Below, one piece after another: positions 43,836 to 53,241 of a stretch of 64,000 nt of DNA. The DNA comes from Streptosporangium sp. NBC_01756 (GTDB lineage Bacteria > Actinomycetota > Actinomycetes > Streptosporangiales > Streptosporangiaceae): the NCBI RefSeq assembly GCF_035917975.1, contig NZ_CP109130.1:496001-560000 (forward strand), read 5' to 3'. A program made the position numbers and the translations under genes. Each line of letters begins with the position of its first letter. The stretch's first letter is position 1. The notes under the pieces were generated by a model. It saw nothing but the letters and a program-made list of their open reading frames with translations. It searched no databases and was not told the DNA's origin.

Positions 43836-45671
43836 TCAGCTCGCGTACATGTCGTCGATGACCCCGGCGTACTTGGTGTGGATGACGCGACGCTTCAGCT
43901 TCAGGCTCGGCGTGAGCTCCTCGGTCTCGGCGGTCCACTCCACCGGCAGCAGGCGCCAGCGCTTGACCTGCTGGACGCGGGCGAGCTTCTCGTTGGCCGC
44001 GGCGACCGCCGCCTCGACGGTCTTGAGGACGTCGGGGTGCTCGGCGAACTCGGCGAGGGTGGTGAACTCGATGCCCCGCCCCCTGGCCCAGCCGGGGGCG
44101 ACCTCGCCGTCGAGGGTGAGGACCGCCACCGGGTACGGCCTGCCGTCGCCGTAGGCGAGGGCCTGTCCGATGAGGGGATGCTCCTTGAGGTGGTTCTCGA
44201 TGTTGGCCGGGGAGATGTTCTCCCCGCCGGAGGTGATGATGAGCTCCTTCTTACGGTCGACGATGCGGACGAAGCCGTCCTCGTCGATGGAGCCCACGTC
44301 GCCGGTGTGCAGCCAGCCCTCCTCGTCCAGCAGGTCGGCGGTCGCCTCGGGCCGGTTCAGATAGCCGCGGGCGTTGGCGGGGCTGCGGGTGACGATCTCC
44401 CCGTCCTCGGCGATGCGGACCTCGACGCCCGGTCCGGCCTGACCGACCGTGCCGAGCTTGTAGCGGCCGGGGGCGTTGGCGGTGAAGGCGCCCGTCGTCT
44501 CGGTCATGCCGTACACGTCGAGCACGCGCACGCCCAGACCGGCGAAGAAGCGCTGGACCTCCAGCGGCATCGGCGCGGCGGCGCTGGCCAGCCAGGCGGC
44601 GTTCTCGAAACCGATCATGGAACGGATGACCGACAGCAGCGCGGCGTCGGCCTGCTCGTAGGCGGTCCGCACCTGCGCGGAGGGCGTCCGCCCGTACTGG
44701 CCAGCCTCGACGTAGGCGAGACCGGCGGCCATGGCGTTGCGCACGTTCTCCTGCTGCTCGTCGGGCTGGGTGGACAGCAGCGCCTGCAGCCGGGCCATCA
44801 TCTTCTCCCAGACGCGCGGCACGCCGAAGAACAGAACCGGCTTGACCTGGCCGAGGACGGTGCCGAGCTGGGCCAGATCGGTGCAGAAATGGGTGTGGGA
44901 GAACTTGAACAGCGGCAGGTAGAGGCTGAGCACCCGTTCGGCGATGTGGGCATAGGTGAGGTAGGAGATCTGCGTGCCCTCGTCGGGCAGCACGACCAGC
45001 CGGCTGGTGGACACGACCTCGAAGAACACGTTGGAGTGGGTCAGCGGCACGCCCTTGGGGTTGCCGGTGGTGCCGGAGGTGTACAGGACGGTCAGGGGGT
45101 CGTCGGCGGTCACGGCCCGCCAGCGTGCGTCGATCGACGCGGGGTCGGAGGCCAGCCGCTCGCGGCCCAGGGCCAGGAGACCCTCCCAGCTCAGGAAGCG
45201 GTCACCGGACGGGGCGCCCTCCAGCACGACGACCCTGCGGATCTCGGGCAGTCCCGCCAGCACCGGCTCCCATCTGGCCAGCTCGGCCGGGCCGCCCAGC
45301 ACCACGATCTTCGCGCCGACGTCACCGGCGACGAAGGCCACCTGCTCGGGGGTGAAGGTGGAGTAGACCGAGCACGACACGCCGCCCGCGTGCACCGCTC
45401 CCAGGTCGGCCAGGACGTGCTCGCTGCGGTTGACCATCATCAGCGCCACCGCCTCCCCCGGCTCCAGGCCGAGGGCGACGAAACCGGCGGCGATCTCCAG
45501 GACCCGCTGCCGGGCCTGGCCGTAGGTGAGGGTGGCCCAGCCCCCGTCGACCGGGTCGGAATAGGCGGGTGCGTCGGGGTTTCGCTCCGCCGCCTCCTTC
45601 AACTGCGCGCAGACGGTGCGGCCCTCGATCTCCCTCTCGATCGCCGCACGCTCTTCAAGGACACCAGCCAT
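43836..45671 (-). CDS. Long-chain fatty acid-CoA ligase (AMP-binding enzyme)
   Basis: Encodes 611 residues from an ATG at 45671 with AGGAGG seven bases upstream. The AMP-binding motif is VLYTSGTTGNPKGVPLTH; other adenylation motifs are YGMTETTGAFT, YLNRPEATADLLDEEGWLHTGDVG and the C-terminal RKKELIITSGGENISPANIE with the catalytic Lys expected near the end. It activates fatty acids to acyl-CoA. Length and sequence style fit FadD15/AcsM-type ligases of actinobacteria. It is divergent from the peptide transporter with 179 bases between. Confidence 0.93.
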   Translation of the reverse strand: MAGVLEERAAIEREIEGRTVCAQLKEAAERNPDAPAYSDPVDGGWATLTYGQARQRVLEIAAGFVALGLEPGEAVALMMVNRSEHVLADLGAVHAGGVSCSVYSTFTPEQVAFVAGDVGAKIVVLGGPAELARWEPVLAGLPEIRRVVVLEGAPSGDRFLSWEGLLALGRERLASDPASIDARWRAVTADDPLTVLYTSGTTGNPKGVPLTHSNVFFEVVSTSRLVVLPDEGTQISYLTYAHIAERVLSLYLPLFKFSHTHFCTDLAQLGTVLGQVKPVLFFGVPRVWEKMMARLQALLSTQPDEQQENVRNAMAAGLAYVEAGQYGRTPSAQVRTAYEQADAALLSVIRSMIGFENAAWLASAAAPMPLEVQRFFAGLGVRVLDVYGMTETTGAFTANAPGRYKLGTVGQAGPGVEVRIAEDGEIVTRSPANARGYLNRPEATADLLDEEGWLHTGDVGSIDEDGFVRIVDRKKELIITSGGENISPANIENHLKEHPLIGQALAYGDGRPYPVAVLTLDGEVAPGWARGRGIEFTTLAEFAEHPDVLKTVEAAVAAANEKLARVQQVKRWRLLPVEWTAETEELTPSLKLKRRVIHTKYAGVIDDMYAS

Positions 45672-45850
45672 GACGTGCCTCCTGAAAGTGCTCACTTGCA
45701 TGAGTGGCATGCATCGCACCACACGGCGTTCCCTTCGAACAAGACCCGGCGGGTGAGAAGAAGCAGCGCGACGCACAACCTCCCTCGCCGCCGTCGCGGA
45801 ATATGTACGTAGAGTTGTGAGGCGATCACACGGTGACGGCGGGGGGCCAC

Positions 45851-47359
45851 ATGACGACGGGGACGGACGCTCAGGGGAAGAGCTTCTTCGGACACCCGCG
45901 CGGCCTCGCCACGCTGTTCGGCACCGAGATGTGGGAACGCTTCAGCTGGTACGGCCTCCGCGCCATCCTGGCCACCTTCATGGCCGCCTCCCCCGCCATG
46001 GGCGGCCTGGGCCTGACGCAGCAGACCGCCACGGCGGTCGTCGGCATCTACGGCGCCCTGATCTATCTGGTCGCCCTGCCCGGCGGCTGGATCGCCGACC
46101 GCGTCCTCGGCGCCCGCAGAGCGGTGCTGTGGGGCGGCTTCGTCATCATGTGCGGCCACATCAGCATGGCCATCCCGGTCAGCACGGGCGGCTTCGTCGC
46201 GCTGGGACTGCTCCTCATCATCACCGGGACCGGGCTGCTGAAGCCGAACATCTCCACGATGGTCGGCAAGCTCTACCCCGAGGACGAGGACGCGCGCAGG
46301 GACGCGGGTTTCTCCATCTTCTACCTCGGCATCAACATCGGCGCCTTCGCCGCCCCCCTGATCGTCGGCTGGCTGGCCACCGGCAACCGCTGGCACCTGG
46401 GCTTCGGCGCGGCCGCGGTCGGGATGGCCCTGGGACTGACCCAGTACGTACTGGGCCGGCGCCACCTCAGGGGCGTGGGCGAGGAGCCCGGTCACCGGCT
46501 GTCTGCCCGCGAGCGCCGGCACTTCACCGTCGCCCTCGCCGTCGCCGTCGCCGTGATCGGCGCCGTCCTCGCCACCTGGGTGGCCTCCGGCACCTTCGAC
46601 CTCGACACCTTCGCGCTCGCGGTGACGATCGTCATCGTCATCGTCCCGGTGGCCTACTTCGGCTACATCCTGTTCGGCAGCCACAACCTCACCCCCGGTG
46701 AGCGCTCGGGGATGAAGGCCTACATCTGGCTGTTCGTCGCGGCCGCCATCTTCTGGATGCTCTACGACCTGGCCCCGACCGTGCTGCTGTTCTTCGCGCA
46801 GGACAGAACCGACCTGACACTGTTCGGCATCCGGATCACCGCCGCGACGACGCAGGCGTTCAACCCGCTGTTCATCGCACTCCTGGTGCCCCCCTTCGCG
46901 GTGCTCTGGGTCAAGCTGGGCAACCGGGTGACCGCCCCCCACAAGTTCGCCCTCGCGCTGTTCATGAACGGCCTGAGCTTCGTGGTCATGGCCCTGGCCG
47001 CCCAGCTGGCCGCGCACGGCAGGATCTCCGTGTGGTGGCTGGTGCTGGTCTATCTCGTCCAGGTCTTCGGCGAGCTGGCGCTGAGCCCCGTCGGGCTGTC
47101 GATCACCAGCAAGCTCGCCCCGCAGGCGTTCAAGGGGCAGATGCTCGGCGTGTGGTTCATCGCCATCTCGGTGGGCGACGCCGTGGGCGGCCAGACCGCC
47201 CGGCTGAAGAACTACATGTCGGAGCCCGCGTACTTCCTCACCCTCGCGGGGATGGCCATCGCGGCGAGCGTGGTGCTGTTCGCGTTCGTCGGCAGGCTCG
47301 ACGCGATGATCGGCGAGCACCACGGGGGCGCGGCGCAGGCCGGGCCCGCACCCTCCTGA
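45851..47359 (+). CDS. POT/PTR2-family proton-dependent oligopeptide transporter
   Basis: Encodes 502 residues from an ATG at 45851 with a G-rich GGGGGG just upstream; a GTG at 45833 is an alternative. Family signatures: FGTEMWERFSWYGLRAIL (PTR2 ExxER) and GTGLLKPNISTMVGKLY (second PTR2 motif). Twelve to fourteen membrane segments. It imports di- and tripeptides with protons. Next gene 38 bases on encodes a TRIC-type channel. Confidence 0.94.
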   Translation: MTTGTDAQGKSFFGHPRGLATLFGTEMWERFSWYGLRAILATFMAASPAMGGLGLTQQTATAVVGIYGALIYLVALPGGWIADRVLGARRAVLWGGFVIMCGHISMAIPVSTGGFVALGLLLIITGTGLLKPNISTMVGKLYPEDEDARRDAGFSIFYLGINIGAFAAPLIVGWLATGNRWHLGFGAAAVGMALGLTQYVLGRRHLRGVGEEPGHRLSARERRHFTVALAVAVAVIGAVLATWVASGTFDLDTFALAVTIVIVIVPVAYFGYILFGSHNLTPGERSGMKAYIWLFVAAAIFWMLYDLAPTVLLFFAQDRTDLTLFGIRITAATTQAFNPLFIALLVPPFAVLWVKLGNRVTAPHKFALALFMNGLSFVVMALAAQLAAHGRISVWWLVLVYLVQVFGELALSPVGLSITSKLAPQAFKGQMLGVWFIAISVGDAVGGQTARLKNYMSEPAYFLTLAGMAIAASVVLFAFVGRLDAMIGEHHGGAAQAGPAPS

Positions 47360-47397
47360 CGGGAAACACATAGAACCGGTCATGGGATGATTCATCG

Positions 47398-48009
47398 GTG
47401 AACCAGCTGCTGGACCTTGTCGGCATCTTCGTCTTCGCGCTCTCGGGCGCCCTCGTCGGCGTCCGCAAACGGCTGGACGTGGTGGGCATGGCCGTACTGG
47501 CGGAGATGACGGCCCTGGGCGGCGGAATCGTGCGCGACCTGGTCCTCAACGTACGGCCTGCCGCCTTCTCCAGCACCGGCTACGTGCTCGTGCCGATCGC
47601 CGCCACGGCGATCGTGTTCTTCTGGCATCCGCACGTCCAGCGGGTGATGCCCGCGGTGGACGTGCTCGACGCGGCGGGGCTCGGCCTGTTCTGCGCGGTC
47701 GGCACCGAGAAGGCGATGAACTTCGGCCTCAGCCCGCTGCACGGCGCCCTGCTCGGGGTCACCACCGCGGTCGGCGGCGGCATCCTGCGCGACATCCTCG
47801 CCGGGCAGATCCCGAACCTGCTCTACGACCGCCAGCTCTACGCGGTGCCCGCCATGCTCGGCTCGGCGGTCATGGCCGCGCTCTACACCCTCGACCTGCA
47901 CGGCTGGCCGGCCACCCTGGCCGCCGCCGTGCTCGCCTTCGGGCTGCGCATCGCGGCCATGCGGCTGGGGCTGCGCGCCCCGCTGGCCCGCGGCGTCACC
48001 TCGGAGTAG
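47398..48009 (+). CDS. Trimeric intracellular cation channel (TRIC/UPF0126) family protein
   Basis: Encodes 203 residues from a GTG at 47398. It consists of two homologous halves of three membrane segments, each with the family motif: GGGIVRDLVLN and GGGILRDILAG. Prokaryotic TRIC proteins are homotrimeric K+/cation channels in the plasma membrane. Its 3' end, including the TAG stop, is duplicated in tandem. Confidence 0.93.
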   Translation: MNQLLDLVGIFVFALSGALVGVRKRLDVVGMAVLAEMTALGGGIVRDLVLNVRPAAFSSTGYVLVPIAATAIVFFWHPHVQRVMPAVDVLDAAGLGLFCAVGTEKAMNFGLSPLHGALLGVTTAVGGGILRDILAGQIPNLLYDRQLYAVPAMLGSAVMAALYTLDLHGWPATLAAAVLAFGLRIAAMRLGLRAPLARGVTSE

Positions 48010-48066
48010 GCGTCACCTCGGAGTAGACGTCCCTCACAGCGCGGGCGCCCCTCACAGCGCGGGGGT
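47992..48066. repeat. Two adjacent tandem duplications at the facing 3' ends of TRIC and MocR genes
   Basis: GGCGTCACCTCGGAGTA is repeated exactly at 47992-48008 and 48009-48025; the first copy includes the TRIC stop codon. Then CCCTCACAGCGCGGG is repeated at 48031-48045 and 48049-48063 (18-base period); the second copy carries the MocR stop codon on the minus strand. Each duplication copies the end of one of the two convergent genes into the gap between them. Confidence 0.9.
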
Positions 48067-49485
48067 GAGCGGCCGGGCGGGAGGGATCCCGTGGGCGCCC
48101 CTGATCCTGGCCTCGGCGATGCGCTCCACCGCCTCGGTGAGCACCTGCGGCGGCTGGGTGAAAGGCAGCCGCAGCCGCCCCTCCAGCGTGCCGTCCACGC
48201 CGAACCAGGGGCCGGGCGCGAGCCGTACCCCGTGACAGCCCGCCGCGTCGGCCAGCGCGGTGGCCGAGGGATCCGTCAGCCGCACCCAGAGCGACCCTCC
48301 CCCCTTGGGCACCGTGAAGCCCCAGTCGGGCATCCGCGCCCGCACCGCCGCCACCAGGACGTCCCTGGAGAGGCGGAGCGTGTGGCGGCGCTCGGCCCTG
48401 GTCTCCTCGACGTCTTCGAACAATCTCGCCACGACCAGTTGCTCGAAGAGCGGGCTGGCGACGTCCACGGCCGCGCGGAGCACGGCCAGCCGGCGGACCA
48501 TGGCGGCGGTGGTGCGGATCCAGCCGATGCGCAGACCGCCCCACCACAGCTTGGAGGCCGACCCGATGCTGATCACCCGCCCGTCGGTGTCGAACGCGGC
48601 CAGCGGCGCGGTCTGCGGCACCTCCTCGATCGCCAGCTCGGCCCAGGTCTCGTCGGCGATCAGCGTGGTGCCGTGCTGCCTGGCCGCCCCGACCAGGGCC
48701 GCCCGCGTGGCGTCGTCCATCAGATGCCCGGTCGGATTCTGGAAGTCGGGGATCACATAGGCGAGGCGGGCCACCGACTGACGCAACGCGCCGGTGAGCA
48801 GGTCCAGGTGCCAGCCGTCGTCGGGGACGCCGACCGGGACGAGCCGGGCGCCGCGTGTCCTGGCCACGTCCAGCGCGTGCGGATAGGTCGGCGACTCCAG
48901 CACCATCGCGTCACCGGCCGACAGCAGCATCGTGGTCAGCAGGTGCAGCGCGTGCTGGGCGCCCGCGGTCACCAGGATCTGCTCGGGGCGGGTGGCCAGC
49001 CCCCGGGCGGTGTAACGGGCCGCGATCGCCTGGCGCAGCGGCGCGATCCCGACGGGGTCGTAGCCGTTGCCGAGCGCGTGGCGCCGGTAGTTCTCGGTGG
49101 CGAAGGCGATCGCCGCGGGAAGCATCGGGGTCGCCAGCGGCGCGGCGGCGTGCAGCGGCAGCAGCCCGTCGTCGCCCGTGGCGATCCACGGGTTCTCGGT
49201 GCCCAGCGAGCCCGGTTCGGGCAGCGCGGTCCAGCTTCCCGCGCCCTGCCTGCTCTCCAGGTAGCCCTGCTCGCGGAGCCGGTCGTAGGCGGCGGTCACG
49301 GTGGTGCGGCTGACCCCCAGGGCCTCGGCCAGGTGGCGCTCGGCCGGCACCCGCATCCGCACCGGCAGCCGCCCGTCGAGGATCAGCGACCGCACCGCCT
49401 GGGCCAGGGCCCCGTAGTACGGCCTGGCGCCGGGGTCGATCGCCACCAGCCGGGCGAGCTGAGGCCCGCTCAGATATCGGTCCAT
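48052..49485 (-). CDS. MocR-type transcriptional regulator (GntR winged helix fused to aminotransferase domain)
   Basis: Encodes 477 residues from the ATG at 49485; a GTG at 49506 would add seven. The N-terminal winged helix includes RVPAERHLAEALGVSRTTVTAAYDRLREQGYLESRQGAGSW. The rest is a fold-type I PLP domain with YDPVGIAPLRQAIAARY, TAGAQHALHLL, ESPTYPHALDVAR, ADETWAELAIE and GSASKLWWGGLRIGW (PLP lysine). MocR proteins sense PLP or amino-compound ligands; known targets include pyridoxal synthesis, GABA use and yczE genes. No obvious divergent target is adjacent; a yczE gene lies 7 kb downstream. Confidence 0.92.
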   Translation of the reverse strand: MDRYLSGPQLARLVAIDPGARPYYGALAQAVRSLILDGRLPVRMRVPAERHLAEALGVSRTTVTAAYDRLREQGYLESRQGAGSWTALPEPGSLGTENPWIATGDDGLLPLHAAAPLATPMLPAAIAFATENYRRHALGNGYDPVGIAPLRQAIAARYTARGLATRPEQILVTAGAQHALHLLTTMLLSAGDAMVLESPTYPHALDVARTRGARLVPVGVPDDGWHLDLLTGALRQSVARLAYVIPDFQNPTGHLMDDATRAALVGAARQHGTTLIADETWAELAIEEVPQTAPLAAFDTDGRVISIGSASKLWWGGLRIGWIRTTAAMVRRLAVLRAAVDVASPLFEQLVVARLFEDVEETRAERRHTLRLSRDVLVAAVRARMPDWGFTVPKGGGSLWVRLTDPSATALADAAGCHGVRLAPGPWFGVDGTLEGRLRLPFTQPPQVLTEAVERIAEARIRGAHGIPPARPLTPAL

Positions 49486-49539
49486 TGACAGCCGGAGGAG
49501 CGGCACCCGGAGGCCCGATACCCCGTTCCCCCTCCCGTT

Positions 49540-49555
49540 TCGTGCGTCCGCACGA
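49540..49555 (-). promoter_or_regulatory. Palindrome upstream of the MocR gene
   Basis: TCGTGC-GTCC-GCACGA (49540-49555) is a perfect six-base inverted repeat 55 bases upstream of the regulator start, between it and the previous ABC permease stop. It is a possible autoregulatory operator. Confidence 0.35.
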
Positions 49556-49560
49556 CAAAT

Positions 49561-50346
49561 CTACCCGCGGTTGTCGGAGAACCGGGCGAGGACCAGTGCT
49601 TCGACGACCCCCACGACCGCGTACGCGAGGATCGACACGGTGGTGACGGCCACGATGTCGGCCCAGACCTCGTCGTAGCGGAAGCCGCCGATCGCACGGA
49701 GGATCTCGGCGCCGACCCCCTCACCGGTGGCCAGCCACTCGGCGATGAGCGCGCCGATGATCGAGGAGGGCACGGATATCCGGGCGGAGGCGAACACCGA
49801 GGGCATCGCCGTCGGCACGGCGACCTTGCGCAGGACGGTCAGGCGCCCGCCGCCGTAGGCCATGATCAGGTCGGTCGCCTGCGGGGAGGCCGACCGCAGG
49901 CCGAAGGCGATGTTGACCAGGGCGGGGAAGAAGACCACGATCCCGCCGATGACGGCGACGCCCAGAAGCTCCCGGCCGAACACCAGGGTGATCAACGGCG
50001 TCATCACCACGAGCGGCACCGAGCGCAGCAGCATCGCGACCGGCATGAAGGTCTGCTCGACGGCCTGGAAGAGCACGAACATCACGGCGACGGCCAGCGC
50101 CGCGACCATGCCCGCGGTGAACCCCACGGCCGCGTCCCTGATCGTGACGCCGAGGGTGGCGAAGACGGTCTCGCGATGGGCCCCCGAGTCCGCCGCCGTG
50201 AACAGATAAGCCCAGACCTGAGGGGGGCGCTTGCCGACCAGCGGGCTGATCGCGAACGCCTCCAGGAACAGCCACCACCCGGCCACGACGATGAGCACGG
50301 AGGGCAGCAGCGGGCCGACGACCCGCAGAACGGTACGGCCGATCAC
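49561..50346 (-). CDS. ABC transporter permease, SsuC/TauC family (second permease)
   Basis: Encodes 261 residues from a GTG at 50346 that overlaps the preceding permease stop (GTGA). Six membrane segments; the family loop is DLIMAYGGGRLTVLRKVAVPTAMPSVFASARI, with the EAA-type GGG...L..v.lP pattern. It and the permease at 50343-51104 are distinct sequences, so the transporter probably has a heterodimeric channel. Last gene of the importer operon. Confidence 0.92.
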   Translation of the reverse strand: MIGRTVLRVVGPLLPSVLIVVAGWWLFLEAFAISPLVGKRPPQVWAYLFTAADSGAHRETVFATLGVTIRDAAVGFTAGMVAALAVAVMFVLFQAVEQTFMPVAMLLRSVPLVVMTPLITLVFGRELLGVAVIGGIVVFFPALVNIAFGLRSASPQATDLIMAYGGGRLTVLRKVAVPTAMPSVFASARISVPSSIIGALIAEWLATGEGVGAEILRAIGGFRYDEVWADIVAVTTVSILAYAVVGVVEALVLARFSDNRG

Positions 50347-51104
50347 AGAGAGGTCCTCGTTTCCGCGCCGTACGACCAGGGGGTGACCACTCGCGCGACG
50401 AGCGTGACGACACCGTAGCCAAGGCCGGCGATCAGTCCCGCCACGAGTGCCAGCCCCCAGGTGCGGGGGACCTGGAACTGCTGCTGGGAGATCATCAAGG
50501 AGACGCCGAGGCCCTGGTCGTTGCTGCCGAGGTACTCCCCGATGATCGCGCCGAGCAGCGCGGAGGGGGCCGAGATCTTCAGCCCGGCGAACGTGCTCGG
50601 CAGGGCGGCGACGACCTGGACGTGGCGGAGCTTGGCCAGGCGGCCCCCGCCGTACACGGCGATGAGGTCGAGGCTGGTCCGCTCGGCCGAGCGCAGGCCG
50701 AGCAGGGCGCCGATGAGCGTGGTGAAGAAGACCGAGATGGCGGCCAGGAACACCACGGTGGCCGGGCCGCCGAAGACGACCAGGATGATCGGGCCGACGG
50801 CCAGCAGCGGAATGCAGTAGCTGATCACCGCGAGCTGGGTGGCCACGGCCTCCAGTTGCGGGACGAGCAGCACGATCAGGGCGACCCCGATCGCCAGCCC
50901 GTTGCCCCAGGTGAAGCCCTGCAGGGCGGCGGTCACGGTGGCGGACACGTTGGGCCCGTAGAAGGCCCAGCCGTCCTGCCCCATCGCGGCCAGCACCGCC
51001 CACGGGGTCGGCACCGCCCCGTCGCCCGCGAAGACGGTCACCGCCAGCACCCACCACAGGCCGATCAGCACGACGACGCCGAGGAGGCCGTATGCCCGCT
51101 TCAC
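50343..51104 (-). CDS. ABC transporter permease, SsuC/TauC family (first permease)
   Basis: Encodes 253 residues with six membrane segments. The coupling loop reads [47 protein letters not shown], a clear SsuC/ThiX-type motif. It overlaps the ATPase gene by four bases and the next permease by four. Partner of the second permease. Confidence 0.92.
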   Translation of the reverse strand: MKRAYGLLGVVVLIGLWWVLAVTVFAGDGAVPTPWAVLAAMGQDGWAFYGPNVSATVTAALQGFTWGNGLAIGVALIVLLVPQLEAVATQLAVISYCIPLLAVGPIILVVFGGPATVVFLAAISVFFTTLIGALLGLRSAERTSLDLIAVYGGGRLAKLRHVQVVAALPSTFAGLKISAPSALLGAIIGEYLGSNDQGLGVSLMISQQQFQVPRTWGLALVAGLIAGLGYGVVTLVARVVTPWSYGAETRTSL

Positions 51105-51871
51105 GAGCCGCCCTGCCCGTGACCGAAGAGCAGGTCGCTGAGGTGGTCGTGGAGCGCGTGGAACTCCGGGGTGCGCATCATCTCGGGGGTGCGCGGGCGC
51201 GGCAGGCCGATCTCGACCAGTTCGACGACGCGACCCGGCCGCGCGCTCATGACGGCGACGACGTCGGAAAGGAAGATCGCCTCGCTTATGCCGTGGGTGA
51301 CCATCAGCGTCGTCGCGGGCTTCTCGGTCCAGATCCGCAGCAGTTCCAGGTTGAGCCGCTGGCGGGTCATGTCGTCCAGCGCCCCGAACGGCTCGTCGAG
51401 CAGGAGCACGCTGGGCCGGACCACCAGGGCCCGGGCGATGGACACCCGCTGGCGCATGCCCCCGGACAGCTCCGCCGGCCTGGCCTTCTCGAAACCCTCC
51501 AGGCCCACCAGCTTGATCAGGTCCTCGATCACACCGGGTTCGGGCTTGAGACCGGCGACCTCCAGGGGCAGCCGGATGTTGGCCGCGACGCTCCGCCAGG
51601 CCAGCAGCGCCGAGTCCTGAAAGGCGATGCCGAGGTGGTGGCTTCTGCGCAGTTCCTCGGGGGACTCGCCGTTCACCAGAATCTCGCCCGCGGTGGGCTT
51701 TTCGAGCCCGGCCAGGATGCGCAGCACGGTCGACTTGCCGCAGCCCGAGGGACCGAGCAGGGACAGGAAGGACCCCTGGGGGGTCTGCAGGTCCACGTTC
51801 TCGATCGCGGTCACCGAGCGCCGGCCGGTGGTGAACCGCTTGCCGAGCCCGCTGATGCTGATGCCGGTCAT
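51101..51871 (-). CDS. ABC transporter ATPase, SsuB/TauB type
   Basis: Encodes 256 residues. Walker A is GPSGCGKST, the signature [15 protein letters not shown], Walker [12 protein letters not shown] and the switch histidine MVTHGISEA. This is the nitrate/sulfonate/taurine/thiamine-precursor ATPase subfamily. It drives the two permeases. Overlaps both neighbours by four bases. Confidence 0.94.
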   Translation of the reverse strand: MTGISISGLGKRFTTGRRSVTAIENVDLQTPQGSFLSLLGPSGCGKSTVLRILAGLEKPTAGEILVNGESPEELRRSHHLGIAFQDSALLAWRSVAANIRLPLEVAGLKPEPGVIEDLIKLVGLEGFEKARPAELSGGMRQRVSIARALVVRPSVLLLDEPFGALDDMTRQRLNLELLRIWTEKPATTLMVTHGISEAIFLSDVVAVMSARPGRVVELVEIGLPRPRTPEMMRTPEFHALHDHLSDLLFGHGQGGS

Positions 51872-52923
51872 GAGAGCTTCAGGCTCGGGTCGGCCTTGTG
51901 GACCTCGTCGAGGATCGACAGGTCGAACAGGTCCTCGGCCTTGACGGTCAGCCCGGCCTTGGCCAGCGAGGCGATGTTCTGCTCGATCAGTTCGGGGGTC
52001 ATGGCGAACAGGCCGTTGGCCTTGGCCTCAGGGGTGACGATGAGCTCGTTCTGCATCTTGGCCTCCTCGGTCTGCTCGGCGACGTCGAGGTTGAGGTCCT
52101 TGCCGTAGGTCTTCGCGGCCAGCTCCGCGGACTTCGCGGGGTCGGCGACGGCGTCCCTCCAGCCTTTGATCTCGGCGGTCAGGAACGCCTTGAGCTTGTC
52201 GCGCTCGCTGTCGATGGTCTGCTGGGCCACCGTGAAGGTCTCGGCGACCAGCGGCAGCCCGTGGTCGGCGAACAGGAAGTGCGCCGCGTCGACGCCCTGC
52301 ATCTTCAGCCGCACCGGGCCGCTGGTGACGAAGCCGACGTAGCCATCGAGCTGGCCGGAGGTCAGCATCGAGGGGTCGGACTGGAAGGGGACGCGCGTCA
52401 CACTCGCCGGGTCGATCTCGTTCGCCTTGAGCAGCGCGTTCCAGACCAGCTCGTTGGCGTCCTGCACCCCGATCTTCTTGCCGACCAGGGCCTTGGGGTC
52501 CTCGATGGGAGCCTTGCCCAGGGAGACGACGGCGAAGGGGTTCTTCTGGAAGGTCGCACCGACGATCTTCAGCTGCGCGCCCTGCAGGACCGCGGGCGCG
52601 GTGATGGTCGGCGTCGACAGCCCGATCCAGCAGCGGCCGGTGGCCAGGCCCGACTCGACGGAGGTGCCGGATCCGCCGCCGGACAGCAACTCCACCTGGC
52701 TGAACCCCGCGGCCTTGTAGTAGCCCTTGCTGTCGGCGAAGTACTCCCCGGCGAACTCGATGTTCTTCTTCCAGGAGAGCTGGAGCTTGACCGCGCCGAA
52801 CTTCCCCTCGCCGCCTCCTCCGGCTCCGGCGGATGTGCCGCTGTCACCGCAGGCGGTCAGACCGAGCGCCAACCCGGCCAGGCCTGTCGTCCGCAGGAAC
52901 GCGCGACGGTCGAGGGTAGCCAT
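51868..52923 (-). CDS. NMT1/THI5-like ABC substrate-binding lipoprotein with Tat-type signal
   Basis: Encodes 351 residues from an ATG at 52923 with AAGGAGA close upstream. The signal [26 protein letters not shown] combines a twin-arginine motif with a lipobox (LTAC), so it is likely exported folded and lipid-anchored. The domain ([47 protein letters not shown]) is the NMT1/THI5 type, whose members bind pyrimidine thiamine precursors, riboflavin, sulfonates or other N-heterocycles. No TPP or FMN riboswitch consensus precedes it. First gene of the operon. Confidence 0.9.
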   Translation of the reverse strand: MATLDRRAFLRTTGLAGLALGLTACGDSGTSAGAGGGGEGKFGAVKLQLSWKKNIEFAGEYFADSKGYYKAAGFSQVELLSGGGSGTSVESGLATGRCWIGLSTPTITAPAVLQGAQLKIVGATFQKNPFAVVSLGKAPIEDPKALVGKKIGVQDANELVWNALLKANEIDPASVTRVPFQSDPSMLTSGQLDGYVGFVTSGPVRLKMQGVDAAHFLFADHGLPLVAETFTVAQQTIDSERDKLKAFLTAEIKGWRDAVADPAKSAELAAKTYGKDLNLDVAEQTEEAKMQNELIVTPEAKANGLFAMTPELIEQNIASLAKAGLTVKAEDLFDLSILDEVHKADPSLKLS

Positions 52924-53241
52924 AATTCTCCTTGGGCCGGATGAACGTGCAGGTCAGGAAGGTATACGCCGATTATTACCATCTTGTGACGAAATTTCGG
53001 ACATTACCAAGTGGGTGGGAGGACGCCCCCGGGCAGAAAGACCGCGCACGGCCGCGCATCCGGGCCGCGACCGCGGCGACACACGGAGAAACCCCTGCTC
53101 CCGGCGCCCGCAGCCGCATCCGGCGGCCGGCCGCGGGAGGGGATCAGCCTGCCACGCCCCCTGTAGGTCCCTACGAGAGCGGCCGGCCAGGTCCGTAGGT
53201 CCCTCTAACCACCGGATCGATCGGGTAGCGTCGGCGGCGAA
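52924..53241. promoter_or_regulatory. Divergent regulatory region of the ABC importer and amidohydrolase genes
   Basis: This 318-base gap has no gene. Near the transporter it holds an AT-rich block with the palindrome CGAAATTTCG (about 52990-52999) and a -10-like TAATAA on the minus strand. Near the amidohydrolase it holds GTAGGTCCCTAC (53163-53174, a palindrome) and again GTAGGTCCCT (53195-53204), 32 bases apart, with another AGGTCC between them. Two -10-like sequences (TCTAAC, TAGCGT) lie between the second copy and the ATG. The repeats look like operators. Confidence 0.55.

Noticed and set aside
52924..53241. TPP or FMN riboswitch upstream of the NMT1-type binding protein
   Set aside because: The conserved CTGAGA...ACCTGA of TPP and the FMN consensus are not found; the leader is short.
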